The notes beneath the pieces are model-generated. The model was not told where the DNA came from. It made no database searches and saw only the letters and a list, made by a program, of their open reading frames with translations. Positions 44,386 to 56,862 of a stretch of DNA of 64,000 nt are shown here, piece by piece; the stretch's first letter is position 1; every line of letters starts with the position of its first letter. A program made the position numbers and the translations under genes. The DNA comes from Tolypocladium sp. Sup5 PDA-1. Lineage: Eukaryota > Ascomycota > Sordariomycetes > Hypocreales > Ophiocordycipitaceae. The stretch covers positions 124,001 through 188,000 of the forward strand of contig JPHH03000039.1 of the NCBI GenBank assembly GCA_000750105.3, written 5' to 3'.

Positions 44386-46897
44386 ATGGTTACGCTGCGG
44401 TCCATCGTGTCCGCCGTTGCCAGCGCCGCGCTGTTGGCTCAGTCGTCACTGGGTATGCCCTCATTCTTGGACTCCGTCTTGCTGCTGTGCATGTTCCGGC
44501 TGACGCGCGCCTGTCTGCCCAGCTTACTCGACGAAACGAAACCCCGTCAGCTATGTGTCGCTAATTGACGACCCCGTCATCAAGACGCCCTCTCATCGGG
44601 TGCATTCGCATTCCAAGTTTGACCTCACATTCATCCTACACAATGGCAGGCAAAGGATCCGGCTAGCGCTGAACCCGAACCACGATCTTATCCACGACGA
44701 CTTCGCCATCACGTATCTCGCCGAGGACGGAACGGTGCGCGAGGTGGAAAAGGTGGCCCGGACGGAGCATAAGGTGTACAGGGGCGATGCCTTCATCGAG
44801 CGCCTTGGACACGGCGGCTGGTCCAAGGCCGGATGGGCCCGGATAACGGTTCATCGTGATGGGGAGCGACCAATCTTTGACGGCGCATTCCGCATCGACG
44901 GCGACAACCACCACATTCAGACGGGCGACCAGTATCAGAAGTTGAGGGGCGTTGAGGACCCCGTGGTTGACAGCTCACAGGATGCCGAGGAACTGATGGT
45001 GGTGTGGCGCGACTCCGATGTCGTCGACTTCTCCGATGACCCTGCCGAGCTGAAGCGCCGCAACATCGCCGACGGGTCGCTGTGCAACGCCGACGCTCTA
45101 GACTTCAACAGCCGATTCCGACAGGAGTCGCAAAGCCCCAACATGCTGCGGGCAATCGAGTTCCGCTCCCTCTTTGGCCGCCAATCCATCGACGATGGCG
45201 GCGGCGGCGGCGCCGGCATGAACCTCATCAACTCGATCGGGTCCGTCGACGGATGTCCTAGCACAAGGAAGGTTGCCTTGGTCGGCATTGCGACGGACTG
45301 CACATACTGGGAAGGCTTCAACTCCAAGGATGACCTTAGGAAAAACGTCATAGGCATGGTCAACAAGGCGTCCGAGGTGTACGAGAGCACCTTCAAGGTC
45401 TCCCTGGGCATCCAAAACCTCACCGTCAGCGACAAGGCTTGTCCCGGGACGGCGTCGGCGTCGGCGCCGTGGAACGTCGGGTGCAGCGCGCAGACGACCA
45501 TCAACGATCGGCTCAACACCTTCTCCAAGTGGCGTGGCCGGTTCCAGGACAACAACGCCTACTGGTCCCTCCTGACGCGATGCGCCACCGAGTCTGCCGT
45601 CGGCCTGGCCTGGCGAGGGCAGCTGTGCCGCTCAGGGTCCGGCGACAACCCTGGCACCAACGGCAATAACGAGACTGTCGCGGCCACGAATGTTGTGGTC
45701 AGGACGGACACGGAGTGGCAGATCTTCGCCCACGAGACCGGCCACACCTTTGGGGCCGTCCACGACTGCACCGGAGGGACGTGCCCCGTCAACCCGGCAA
45801 AGCAAGCGTGCTGTCCGCTGAGCAGGAGCTCATGCGATGCGGGGGGCAAGTTCATCATGAACCCGTCGACCGGGAGAGGCATCACCCAGTTCTCCGCGTG
45901 CAGCATCGGCAACATCTGCTCGGGGCTCAAGTCCAACATGGTCAAGGGCTCGTGCCTCACCGACAACAAGAACGTGCAGACCATCACGGGCAGCCAGTGC
46001 GGCAATGGCATCGTGGAGAACGGCGAGGACTGCGACTGCGGCGGCGAGACGGGGTGCAAGGGCAACAAGTGCTGCGACCCCAAGACGTGCAAGTTCGTCA
46101 ACGGCGCCGTGTGTGACGCCAGCAACGAGGACTGCTGCACCGGCGAGTGCAAGTTTGCCTCCAACGGGACCGTCTGCCGCGCCAGCACCGGCCTGTGCGA
46201 CATCCAGGAGGTCTGTCCCGGCGACACCGCCAGCTGCCCGGACGACAAGCACAAGAGTGACGGCGACTCGTGCGGCGACAGCCTCAGTTGCGCCTCGGGT
46301 CAGTGCACGTCGCGCGACCTGCAGTGCAAGAGCATGGCCAACAGCCTCACGGGCGCCAACAACACCAAGGCCTGCCCGGACAGCGGCTGCCTGCTGGCCT
46401 GCCAGTCGCCCGAGATGTCGCCGGGCCAGTGCATCACGTACAACCAGAACTTCCTCGACGGGACCAGCTGCGGCGCCGGCGGCAAGTGCTCCAACGGCTC
46501 GTGCGATGGCACGTCGACGCTCAAGGAGATTGGGCAGTGGATCCAGGATCACAAGTCCATCTTCATCCCCGTGGTGTCCGTCGTCGGCGGCCTCATCCTC
46601 ATCGCCATCATCAGCTGCATCGTCAGCAGCATACGTAGGCGCATGCGCCGCCGCAAGTTGCCCAAGGGCCCCGAGATGAACAGCTGGCCGTCGTCGTACA
46701 ACGGGCAGCAGAACAGAGAGCAGGGCCAGTGGAACCAGCAGCGGCAATGGACCGAGTCGTCCGGGGCCATCGTCAGCAATCAGCCGCCGCCGCCGCCGCC
46801 GCCGCCGGAGCATTACAACCAGCCGTATCCGCCACCACCAGGGCCGGATGAGTCGGGCCGGTGGATGACCCGCCAACGGAGCATGAGATATGCATAG
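44386..46897 (+). CDS. ADAM-family metalloprotease (ADAM B type), membrane-anchored
   Basis: A zinc metalloprotease with disintegrin domain, predicted at the cell surface or in the secretory path. Two exons, 44386-44452 and 44523-46897, give 813 residues. The first exon is almost exactly the signal peptide (MVTLRSIVSAVASAALLAQSS). A prodomain follows to about residue 255. The reprolysin domain has the zinc motif HETGHTFGAVHD at about 426-437 (His, His, Glu and His/Asp all present) and a later Met in FIMNPSTG, a Met-turn candidate. A Cys-rich disintegrin domain spans about 515-577 (GIVENGEDCDCGG; CDPKTCKF), then a Cys-rich region. One transmembrane helix lies at about 704-725, followed by a basic stop-transfer (RRRMRRR). 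The cytoplasmic tail has nine prolines in a row, a likely SH3/WW ligand. Fungal ADAMs are few and their substrates poorly known. Confidence 0.94.
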
Positions 46898-47502
46898 TGC
46901 GTGCGTGCGAGCTCATCCGGGGGAGGGCTTTGTTTTTGTTTGGATTTGGTGGGTTTTTGGATGTCTTTTGGATCGTTTGTCCCAGGCAACATGGCATGAT
47001 ATGGGCGTTTTTCAGGATACTTTCCCTGGGGCTATTGCCCGTGGGAACGGCATGGGATACAGGTTTGAACGAAGGAAGTCTTTTTTTTGTATACGGCTGT
47101 CCGGCCATGTTGGGATGGACGAAGTAGACGAATACTTGTACAGACGTACACATTGGTAGGGTTTGCTTACAAGTCAAGCTTATGTGCCGCAACCATGTTC
47201 AGCATTGCCCGCCTCGTACGTGAAAAGTATGCTCGAATTACGCTGGTTTCCTTTCCAGCAACAGACATTGCTGTGTCACTGTCCAAGAATACCCCTCGCA
47301 GTGTTATCTGGGGGCGCAACACGTGGGTCAGCATTGAGACGGCCCCCGTGGCTTATCATCTCTCCTGCAGATGGACCGAAAGAAGATGAAGGTTCATTAC
47401 TTCGTAGCATGGCTGTCCCTTGGCCATAACCCCCGTACAATCCGCACGTCCTCCGTCGCCCTCGCCACCAGGCAGCATCTCGTGATCCACAGGCTCGGCC
47501 TC
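46898..47502. other. Convergent 3' region, no gene seen
   Basis: About 600 bp between the ADAM stop and the stop of the small acidic protein. It has GT-rich stretches after the ADAM stop but no supported ORF. Confidence 0.45.
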
Positions 47503-48261
47503 TCAGCCCATCCACTCCCCCCTCGCCTCCTGCCTCCCCGGCGGCCTCTTCGCCTTGCCGCGGCGCGCGCCGGGCGGCTTCTTGCTGCTGCTGCCGCCGC
47601 TGCTCTCGGCGCCGGTGGTGGACGAGGGCAGGGGCTCGAAGCCGGCGAGCATGGCGCTGAAGCGGCGGCGTTGGCTGGGGATGCTCTGCGCGTGCCGCGT
47701 CAGCATCGTCTCTTCGGCGTTTGCTGCAACGAGCTTCTATAGTTTGGACGGGGGAGGGGAGGAGAGGAAAGGGAAACGTACGTCGCTGGTGCTCTGGGCG
47801 TACATCATGAGCTGCTCCGGGTTATCGAGCACCGAGAGCGCAAAGCCCCTCCGCTCACGGTCCTCAAAGGGCTCCGTTTTGAGGCTTGTCGCCGTCAGCG
47901 CTGCATTCTCCCGTTCCTTCGTCCCCTTCCATCACACAGCCCTTGCTTTGCCCCGAGGACGAAAGGAAGAGCTGCGTGCACGAGAAAACGGGAAAACTCA
48001 CCCCTGCCCAACCCTCATGCGCCGCCGCACCACCCCGTCGCTGCCCACCTCCTCGTCGTCCTCGTCCTCGTCGTCAAAGTCGCTCCCGTCGTCCTTGTAG
48101 GGGTCCTTGCCGCGCGCCTGGCGGCCACGCATCTCGGGCGTGAACTCGTCCTCGTCGTCCTCGTCGGCGTAGCGGCGGCGCTGCTGCTGCTGCTGCTTTT
48201 GCGCCGCCGCCGCGGACGAGGATGACGGTTTGCGGGCGGGTGTGGAGGAGGAAGAGGACAT
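47503..48261 (-). CDS. Unrecognised small acidic protein, 198 residues
   Basis: I do not recognise a named family, although the C-terminal part looks like a conserved fungal protein. Three exons: 48002-48261, 47782-47884 and 47503-47736, giving 198 residues. Introns are 47885-48001 and a 45-bp one at 47737-47781. The start MSSSSSTPARKPSSSS leads into a Gln/Arg run, then an Asp/Glu-rich segment (YADEDDEDEFTPEMRGR; FDDEDEDDEE). The likely functional part is GFALSVLDNPEQLMMYAQSTSD followed, across an intron, by TRHAQSIPSQRRRFSAMLAGFE. The C-terminus is basic and Gly/Ser/Lys-rich. There is no signal peptide or membrane segment. The ATG at 48261 is preferred over an upstream in-frame start because the extra residues are Thr/His-rich and unlike the rest. 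The Ser/basic/acidic layout suggests a nuclear or nucleolar protein, which is a guess. Confidence 0.75.
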
Positions 48262-49358
48262 GGCTGGTCCTTGTGTGTGCGCCCTTGCAGTCGTTGAGGG
48301 CTTGGTTGTATGAGGGAGTGAGGTGTGCGCCGTGTATGTACGAGTAGGTATGAGTTGTTTGCTGGACGCCAAGTGATGGCCGTCGATGTGGTGACAGAGT
48401 TGAAGCGCCTTTGAGGGACGGTGGATGGTGAGAGCTTGGCCTGCGTGTGGCTGACCAGGTCCTTCCTTTTGGCGGTTTCTCTTCGCCCAGAAATATGTTT
48501 CTGTAGCCCAAGGCCGTACACAAACTGCCGCTTCAATACGGCAGTTGGTGCTTCAAGAGAATAAGAGTAGAATCAGCGATGTGATGATGTGAGGTTGCGA
48601 CAAGAGGCAACAAACACCGCCATGATTAATAGAGGTGAGGGGTCGCGGGGTGGCGCTGAGACATGCCGCCGCCAAACTGAACTCTTCGCTTCTCATCACC
48701 TCACATCACCTCACCACATACGGATACAAGCAAAAAAGAATCGAGAGCGGATTCTACACAGTGCAGTTTTCAGTGACAGAGACTCCGTTTCGGCGTGACT
48801 TGCGCAGCTCTGGTATATACTTGTACACTACTACTCGACGCCGTCCATGTTTCCCAGTGCCGAAAGCAAAAACAGACGACAAATATGCACACAGCGTCCT
48901 CCCAAATGCCAGCCTTGGTTTGCATGCTACTCCACCCCCGATCCGCCCTGCATTGAAAAGCAAACACTTGTACTCCGTACGTCCTCTATCCGCATCAGTT
49001 CGTCAGCAAAAGTCGCGCGTAGCCTGATTTTCACCACCCCTAGCCCAAGCCCCCCCCCCGTGGTTCGTGGCCAACAGTTGGTATACAAAAGAAAGTGTGA
49101 GGGACCATGCCGCCGGATAGCATTACCGCAAGGTGGCTGGCTGCCGAGAAGCGCAATAGATATTATCCGCCCTCCAAGAAAGGTCCTTCCGTACCTGGCC
49201 GTGATCCGCACATGGCGTGCCAAGATCATGATCGGTGCCGTGGTATTCATCGTACAAGTCAGTATGCCCAGCATGGCGCAAAAAGCACACCTGGGCGCAT
49301 CCCTAGATAGGCCTTCCCATCTCGTGTAAGTATTGTACTCCGACACATCGGCTTCGGG
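48262..49358. other. Intergenic region, no gene seen
   Basis: About 1.1 kb holding the promoter of the small acidic protein gene (minus) and the 3' end of the Sif2-like gene. TACTCCGTA copies lie at about 48970 and 49333. The open frames here have no protein features. Confidence 0.45.
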
Positions 49359-51833
49359 CTACCGGCTGAAGTTTATAACGGCAAGCTTCGCAGGCACAAT
49401 GTTAACCGGGTTGTCTTTGAACCAACCATGATAGGCGCGGACTCACTCTGCTGTTTGATCCATATGCCAGCTTCTGCCCACTCACGTCCCAGCACAAGCA
49501 ATGCTCGTCTTCTTCGTCTGTATCCGTAGAGCCTTTGGGGCTCAGCCATCCCGGATGTGGAGGCCGATTCCAGCTCGCCCTGGGCATCGCGTGGTTGTCC
49601 ACTTTCCAGATGAACACCTGACGAGACGTGGCGCCGGCAATAAAGGCTCCGTCGGGGGTAAAAGCAAGTCGAACAATTGGCGAATCCATCGTCAAGAAAC
49701 ATTTCGCCTTGCGGTCGGGCTTCCGGGCGTTCCAGATCAAGATGGCGCAGTCATCGCCGCCAGTCGCAATGAGTCGCTCGTCGTCAGCGTTCGGCTGCGC
49801 GGGCGGCAACGGCTGCCAGGCCATGGTCGTGATGGCACCTTGGTGAGCCGAGATGGATCGTCGCTGGCCAGACTCGTCCCATAGCTACAGAGAAAGCAGT
49901 GTCAGCACGCGTTATCCCGTTGCGGCGGGCAATACGGATCTGTAGTGTCTCACATCCAGAGTGCCCTTGTCACTGGACGTCGCAGCCAGCTTGGACCGCC
50001 AGTCAAAGAGAACTTGGGTGAAGCTGTCGTCCTCGTTGGTCTCAAACTTTCGTATTTGGACTATCGACGACTCGGCGCAGCGGAGACACAGCAGGAGGTC
50101 GCCTCCACAGAGCAAGAATTCGGCGTCGTTTGTCCACGCAGCGTCCAACGGCGTGGCAGCAATGTCGAGGCCGTGCAGGTTATAGGTATAGGCGGAGCCA
50201 GAGGGCGACGAGTAGACGGTGATGAGGGCGCCGCCCTTTTCGGGCGAGATGGCGAGCAGAGCCGAGTTACTGGGGTTCCAGCTGAGCTTGATGACGGGCG
50301 GCTCCGACACCTCCATGGTCTGCATGTGGATGCCGTCGGCCGACCACACGCTGACGGCGGCCTGGGAGCCCGAGTCGGTGGCAACGGCAATGGCGGTGCC
50401 GTCGGAGGCCCATGACAGGGCCGTCACCGTCGTCGACTTGGGCGTGTCGGGGTCCAGCAAGGTATGGGCGCGGGGAGACACGTGATCGTGGCCCGGCTCA
50501 GGCGCCGTGGCACGCGAAACCGTCCAAACGCGGGCTAGCGCATCGGTTCCAGCAGCCGCCAGGATGGATGGGTCTCGGGGGTTCCACTCGCACTGCAGCA
50601 GGACGGGTGCATTCTCAATGCCTGCTGTTGAGGCTGGCGAGGGCGAGGGCGTCGTCTCGGGGCCGCTGCTGCGTGGCTTGCGGTCCTCATCCATGAGGTG
50701 GATAAAGGTGGTGTCGGGCGACAGCTCCTCGACCTTGTCGACCTGCGTGCCCTGCTCAGGGCCGTCCGTCTGCGCGATGGGCGGCGGCAGCTGCTCGCCC
50801 TCCAGGGGAGACGGGTAGGCGTGGTTGCTGCTGCTATCGTGGTGCTGGAGGTTGTTGTCGTGGGGATGCGGCTGGTGTTGGTGATCGACGTCCATTGGCG
50901 TCGTGGCCGTGGTCGTGGACGACGTGGTAGTGGTGGTGGTGGTGTTGGTGGCGGCGGCGGCGGCGGCGGCGGATGCTCCTGCATCGGCCCCGTTGTCGTA
51001 GCCATTGCTCAGGCGCGGGCGCTTTGCCGGCGATCCATTCGGCACCTGGTGCTCCAGGTGCAGGGCTCGTCTCCTCAGTGCGTCGCCGTCGTCTGCGGTC
51101 GCAGCAGCAGGCGCCGGCGCAGTCGTTGCAGCGTTGTCGTCCTCATCCTCCTCCATCTTGGTCGGCGCCTGTGCATTCAGCGGGCCGAAGATGCCGACCT
51201 GTGTCGACTCGGCCTCGGCGACTGCATCCTGAGGCAGCTGCGCGACACCCGAAAATCGTCAGTCACGGATCCGTGGGCTGCGGATCCCCAGGCCGCACCA
51301 AAAGGGGCAGGGGAGCTCCAAGCACCGTCGCAAATCGAGCGCGGCATGGGCGAGAAAAGACGTAGACATACCAGGTGATTGAGCGCGTAGTCGCGCTCCA
51401 GGGCGTAGTAGAGAAGGCCGCGGTTGACGACGGAAACGAGCGCTTGGCCCTTGACATGGCGGGCGAACTCGAGATCCCGGTGCGGCTCCTTGACGTGCCA
51501 CTCCTTCTGGAACTTGGCCGCGGTTTCGCGATAGTCTGCAGGTGAGTAAGTTCCGGTTAGCTGTGCTGTCACGGACGGGGTGCTGTGCTCGCGCTGTCGT
51601 GAAGGATCGGTGCCACGTACTCCCTTCTAGCAAATACCTGCCCGCGAATAGTCAGCAAAAAAACGGCCCATGAAGTGCCGATAAAGAGCCCAGGAACGAG
51701 TGCAGACGGCCGGCGAGGGCGCGAGGGCGAAGACGACGCCCCGTAGCAGCCGGGGAAGTGAGTGCAGTGAGGGGACGCACCTCCAGATGAGAAAGTTGAC
51801 TCTATCCGAGTCGAGGAACTCCTTGACCACCAT
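49359..51833 (-). CDS. Sif2/TBL1-like LisH-WD40 protein (SET3/HDAC complex type)
   Basis: A LisH plus WD40 protein related to yeast Sif2 and animal TBL1, which act as scaffolds of histone deacetylase co-repressor complexes in the nucleus. Six exons: 51781-51833, 51621-51637, 51372-51535, 49954-51237, 49447-49884 and 49359-49385, giving 660 residues. Exon 2 is just 17 bases and exon 6 is 27 bases (LAVINFSR and stop). The N-terminal LisH-like part reads VVKEFLDSDRVNFLIWRYLLEGNYRETAAKFQKEW. A long low-complexity linker carries Ala and Thr runs and a KRPRLS nuclear localisation candidate. WD repeats follow (LLQCEWNPRDPSILAAAG; VTALSWASDGTAIAVATD; IATGGDDCAILIWNARK) and the last blade has CLCWDVSGQKLAYGS. 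Without the last exon the chain would end in an unrelated tail. Confidence 0.92.
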
Positions 51834-51882
51834 GGTTGTTGCCAGGCGCGCGCGCCGCAGGTGGCGGCAGTGTCACGGCCGC

Positions 51883-51909
51883 CGTCGTCGTCGTCGTCGT
51901 CGTCGTCGT
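51883..51909. repeat. CGT trinucleotide microsatellite upstream of the Sif2-like gene
   Basis: Nine uninterrupted CGT copies 50 bp upstream of the minus-strand ATG, in the presumed leader or promoter. Confidence 0.9.
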
Positions 51910-53417
51910 CAACGCAGGGCTGGCGCGCGGGGTGCAGGCGTCGAAAAAAATCGAGCAGCGAGATGGCTTCGTCGAGGCGTGCCGTGCCGGGGACAGGTGG
52001 CAGCCGCAGCACGTCGAGACGGGGGCGGGACGTGAAGTGCGAGGTGAGGTGAAGGTGAGGGAGTGAGTGAGTGAAGATTCAAGAGCGAGATGAAATCCAC
52101 ATCTCACGGCCGGGCCTTGCGAGGTACCGGCAGCAGCAGCAAGTACCAAGTACCTCCCTGCCCGTCACTCGCCGTGGTGGCTCTGTCTCTCCCCATCCAG
52201 TCACCCACTCACCCACGCTCGCTCACCTGGCAGGGCAGGCTAGGACGCATCGCTCACTCACTCTGGGGCCCTGGGCTGCTGCCACTGGCCTCGCCGCACC
52301 TCCACTGGGCTGTTCTCGTCGCTCCCGCCAGGGTGGGCCAGGGTGGTGCGCTGCGTGACAGGGGGGGTTGCTGTGGGTGTGCTGTGGCCCCGGGCCAAAC
52401 AAGAACCCTCCACGCTCCCTCTTCTGGGCTCCTCCGGGCTAGGGACCGAGGTACGTACCGTTCCTGTACTCGTACCCTCGAAAACGCGGAGCCACGACAA
52501 ACAGCCCGATTCCCTTCTCGTACGAGTGCGACTCAACCGACTACCCACGGATTGCCGACCTCGACTACAGTATGTTTGCCTTTGGCTCTCCGGCTAGTGC
52601 GCAGGCGGGGACGATACCCAGTGGCGACCCGGCGCCTGCAGCAGGCAGAACAGCACCAGGCTGTTGAGGCGGTAGTTGCGGATTATTATCCTACTCGTAG
52701 CGGGCTGCCAGAACGGAGAACCCTCAGCTGTGCAGGCGGCACGGTATTGGTCCATGGCGGGTGGAACACCCAGCCTGGGACGGGGAGACGGAGGGAGACC
52801 CTGGCAGGGCGACGGCCACGATGCTGCAGAGCGGGCGGCGTGCGACAGGCTGGGCTGGGCTGCCCTCCAATTGCGTAGGTACCGCGCACAATGGAACGAA
52901 ACGAACTGCCAGCCAGTCAGCCGAGAGGAGACTAGTCCGTGGGGAGGCCCTGATTGCTACAGTACCAGGCCCAAAAGTCAAAGCATCTGGCTGGTTCGAG
53001 GTGGTCTGCGGCACGTACGAAGTACGTACACACGAAGCCTCATCTGCCTTCACCTGACTTTGCAGACGCCGCTAAAGCTGCTGATGGCTACCCGTTCAAG
53101 CCATCACCAAGCCAATCATTCCGTCGCGCCTCGGAGGAGAGACGAGAGGGAACCGTCGTGGTTCGGACGCGGAGGCGCCGCCGCCATCACCACGGGCTGT
53201 TCCTGGCCACGGCGGTGATGGTGGCAAGATCTCCCGACCTGGACTCTACCCCGTGCCGGGGTGTGTGATGCGAAGGGACCCAGCGGGGAAGACGGAATCC
53301 TGCGAGGATAAGATGGGACCATCTCGACTGGATTGCTAGTCGGCATTCATCTCGTCAATCATGAGCCTCGGGAGCCAACAATGACCTTATCTATTCCCTT
53401 CCCTGTTGCATGAGCAC

Positions 53418-53435
53418 GCGCATGCGCATGCGCAT
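53418..53435. repeat. GCGCAT repeat, alternating purine-pyrimidine
   Basis: Three copies of GCGCAT give 18 bases of strictly alternating purine and pyrimidine, a sequence type able to form left-handed DNA. Confidence 0.8.
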
Positions 53436-55709
53436 GTCTGTGTTTCCGTCTGTCTCAACAAACCGATGACAGCGTCACGACCAAGCGCCTCGTTCATCGA
53501 CGGCTAGCAAACCAAACTCGCTCCCGCCATCGCACCAACGCTCTGGCCCACGTTCGCCCACCGGCCACAGCCCCAGCCCCGGGCCCCGGCTGCTGCATCC
53601 TCTGGGAATCTGAGACTGATGCAGATCGACCAAGGTAGGTACTTGATCAAGGGCGCCAATGGCTGGGCGAATCGACAATTGCAAAGTACCTCACCCTCTG
53701 GGCCTTCAATGCCTCTAACGAATCTACATGTACGTGCCCAAGGTGCCTTGCCTTGCTGGCCCTGCGGGCAGGGGCTTGCGCATGCCCAGCGCAATATCAG
53801 ACGCACGGCCGGTGAAATATGTACCTTGGCAGATGAGAGGATGCGTCGCTTCCAGTCATCTCAACGGGCGCTGCCACCCCGACATGAACACTTCGCCGCT
53901 TGGCATTGTGAGCTTCTAGGGAGGTCACCGAGAAGGCGGGCCTTGGTATCAGATTCTCGGAGACTGCAATTGGGTGCAGGCGCGGCTGCTCTTGGTCAAC
54001 TGATGGCGTGTGCTCAAGTCTCTTCCTCGTAAAGATCCGCGAAATGTCCCAACATCCGCACAGCGACCTAGTCCTAGGAACGAGCACCGCGCGCGATCAA
54101 TCACTACGTGGCAGCCAACGGGCAGACGACCCCAGAGAGGCGGCAGCAGTGCCGGACGCTGCATGACGGCGGTGGTGCGGCGTGCCAAGCAGTCTGGTGC
54201 TCCAAGACAAAGATGCAAACAAACCCCAGAGCGAGCGCCTTGAACGAACAGCAGAGCGCCAGATGCAGGGATATCGTGGCCCGGTGTGATGCACGTGCCG
54301 GATGCAGGGGTCGCGGCGATGGCGGCGGGCTGTGAGCCCTCTCCTACGGCTTGCCAGCTTGGTGAGAAGAGGGCTCTAGAGAGCAGGAGAGCTTCTTTCG
54401 GTGGATGCGGCTGAGGGGGGCCTGCAGCCTGGCCTCGCTCGAGTCCAGCAATCACCATCGTCAATGCCTCGATGACCGGAGTTGGTCGGCTTGCTTGGGG
54501 ACTTCGGAGAACCCCAGTGGAGAACCAGGCTATTTGCGGCCACCCTAAATTAACGTGGCAAGCCACACTTTGGGGCTTCGATCCTCCATCAACAAATTTC
54601 GCCCCAGCTGAACCGATTACCGACACCGAAGCATCCATTTCCCCTTCCTTACTGTCGTCCGACCCTCCGTCTTCTAACCAAACACTACCGGCGTGAGCGA
54701 CTCGTCAGTTATTCGTATCTCCGGCCGCCGCTGCCTGCACGCACCGCAGGTTGAGCCTTCGCCGAGGAAGCCTTGTCTATCAAATGGCCAAAATCGGTTT
54801 GCGACCGCATTGTCCAGAGTTGGCTCGGTGTCAGATCCAGTTTCCCTGTTCTGCCCAAGATACCTAGGCAGATTGGTTGGAGCCTTCATCTCACGATTTC
54901 CTTGTAGTCCCACTAGGCGGCTGAGCGCCGAGCCCATTCTACCCTCCTTCGTGCTCCGTACCCTCATTCGACTGCTTGTCGACATTGCCGTTGAAGCTGT
55001 GGTACATCATTGTCCGATGGCATCGCGAGTCCACCTGGGACTGGGCATCAAGCACTCGTCGGGTCCGCGGGCCTGTGGTGGCGTACCTACGAAGCACACA
55101 TACACTAAAGGGGATCGAAAGACACTCCTGTCTCTGGCATTGCGCCGTATTTCCAGGCATGTAGAATGCGGTGGAGATGTTCGCGACAACGAGATGTCCA
55201 AGGCATGTGTATCAATGATACGGCAGTGCACGCAGTATGCGGTAACTCTGCATCCGAAGCTCGGCCCAGTTTGCCGGGCTCAGCCTGGGGACCTTTGACA
55301 GATGCATAACGTTGAGCTTGAGAGACGAGCCCAACTGCAGACGCCAGGATTCCCATAAAGGCCGGTGTAGAGAGAGTTCGATTCGTTGTCGCTTTGACCT
55401 GTCTGGCAGGTTCGTTGGTGGTGCAGTCCATCCATATCTGTGTGGTTGAAGGCCCGCCAGTATTTTTGCCTGAGGCCGCCATGCGACCCCCCAGGCAACC
55501 AGGGACCTTCAATGTGGCTTGTTGGCCTGTGCGACCACGGCTTGTGACAACCTACGATAAATGCTCCAAGCCCAAACCTCACGCCAGCGCAAACGCGAGA
55601 CGCAGCCAGAAAGTCCAACGGACAGGTCGCCAACAGAAGGCGACGCCATTCTCTCGTCCCGGGGACGGATGACACCGCCGCAGACACTGCTGCCTGCCGC
55701 GCCGCCGCC

Positions 55710-56862
55710 ATGCCTCCGCGAATAAACATCCCGCCCGTCACCCGCGTCCTCCTCATCGCGCTCATCTTCCAGTCCTTCCTCAGCGCCGCGATCCGCTACC
55801 GGCAATGGACGGAGCACGCTGACATCGTCATCCCCTACCTCACGCTCGTCCCGCAGCTCTCCCTCATATATCCCTGGACGTTCCTCACGTCGACGTTGGT
55901 GGAGGGCAATGTCTTCACCTTGGCCATCGCAGGCGTGACGCTCTACCAGGGCGGCAGGTATCTGGAGCGCGCATGGTCATCGGCTGAGCTGGCCAAGTTC
56001 TTGGCCCTCGTCTCTCTGGTGCCGAGCATCCTGACGTTTTGCGTCATGATCCTCTTCTTCACCCTGACGCGCAACGAGAGCTGGACGTACGTGCGATGCT
56101 GCCCCGGCCTGCTGCGGCTTCCTGCTAACCTCCCGGATGCGCAGTCTTACCGTCATATCTGGGACCGTCCCCGTTCAGATCTCGTTCCTCGTCGCGTTCA
56201 GCCAGCTCGTCCCCGCCCACACGGTCACGCTTTTCCGCGGCATCATCTCGCTGCGGGTGCCTCGGTTCCCACTGCTCTACATCGGCATTGTGACCGTCCT
56301 GTCGCTGACGCCTCTGCTGTCGAGAGCTGCCTTCTGGCTCGCCCTCTTCGGATTCATTACGAGCTGGACGTATCTGCGATTCTACAAAACCGTCTTTCCC
56401 GACCTCGACTCGTCACAGCCGACGTCTTTGCGCGGCGACGCCAGCGAAACGTTTGCATTCGCCGAGTTCTTCCCAGGTCCCGTCAAACCATTCGTAGCCG
56501 CCTTTTCCGACCAGATCTTTGATGTCCTGGTCGCCATGCGACTCTGCACCCCGTTTTCACACGCCGAAATGTCTTCTGGTCGCGGCGATAGGATGCTGCA
56601 GAGGGGCACGGGTGGCGCTCGAGCAGAGGCGGAGAGGAGGAGGGCGATTGCGCTCAAGGCGCTGGACCAGAGACTCAATGCAGCCACGGGCGGTGCTGCT
56701 AACAAGTCATCCTCGCAGCCCCCTGTTCAGCCGACGGGGCCAACGGTTCAGATACAGCCGCAGCCCAGCACCCAGACGGCCATGTCGTCTCAACCTGGGC
56801 CGATGCTGGGCGAGACCAAGTTCGAGCCAGACAACGATGAAGAGCCGGGGAAGAACAATTGA
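55710..56862 (+). CDS. TMEM115/DUF1751-family rhomboid-like membrane protein
   Basis: A multi-pass membrane protein of the DUF1751 (TMEM115) family, a rhomboid-like fold linked in animals to Golgi retrograde traffic. Two exons, 55710-56086 and 56145-56862, give 364 residues. The N-terminal hydrophobic segment VTRVLLIALIFQSFLSA is followed by LVPQLSLIYPWTFLTSTLVEGN, a conserved family stretch, then GGRYLERAWSSAEL and several helices (FLALVSLVPSILTFCVMILFF; FPLLYIGIVTVLSLTPLL). FGFITSWTYLRFYK follows. The Ser and His pair of active rhomboid proteases is not evident, so it is probably not a protease. The C-terminal third is soluble, with a Gln/Pro-rich tail. The ATG at 55710 is in good context (gccATGc). 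The next gene on the same strand is Ade4. Confidence 0.9.

Larger units (their letters stand above)
51834..55709. other. Long non-coding stretch, no supported gene
   Basis: About 3.9 kb. The longest frames (52090-52878 plus; 53949-54638 minus) overlap other long frames, as expected in GC-rich DNA, and have no domain. It holds a GCGCAT repeat (53418-53435), a CGT microsatellite, and TACTTCGTA-type copies at about 52450 and 53010. Two promoters should lie at its ends. Confidence 0.5.
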
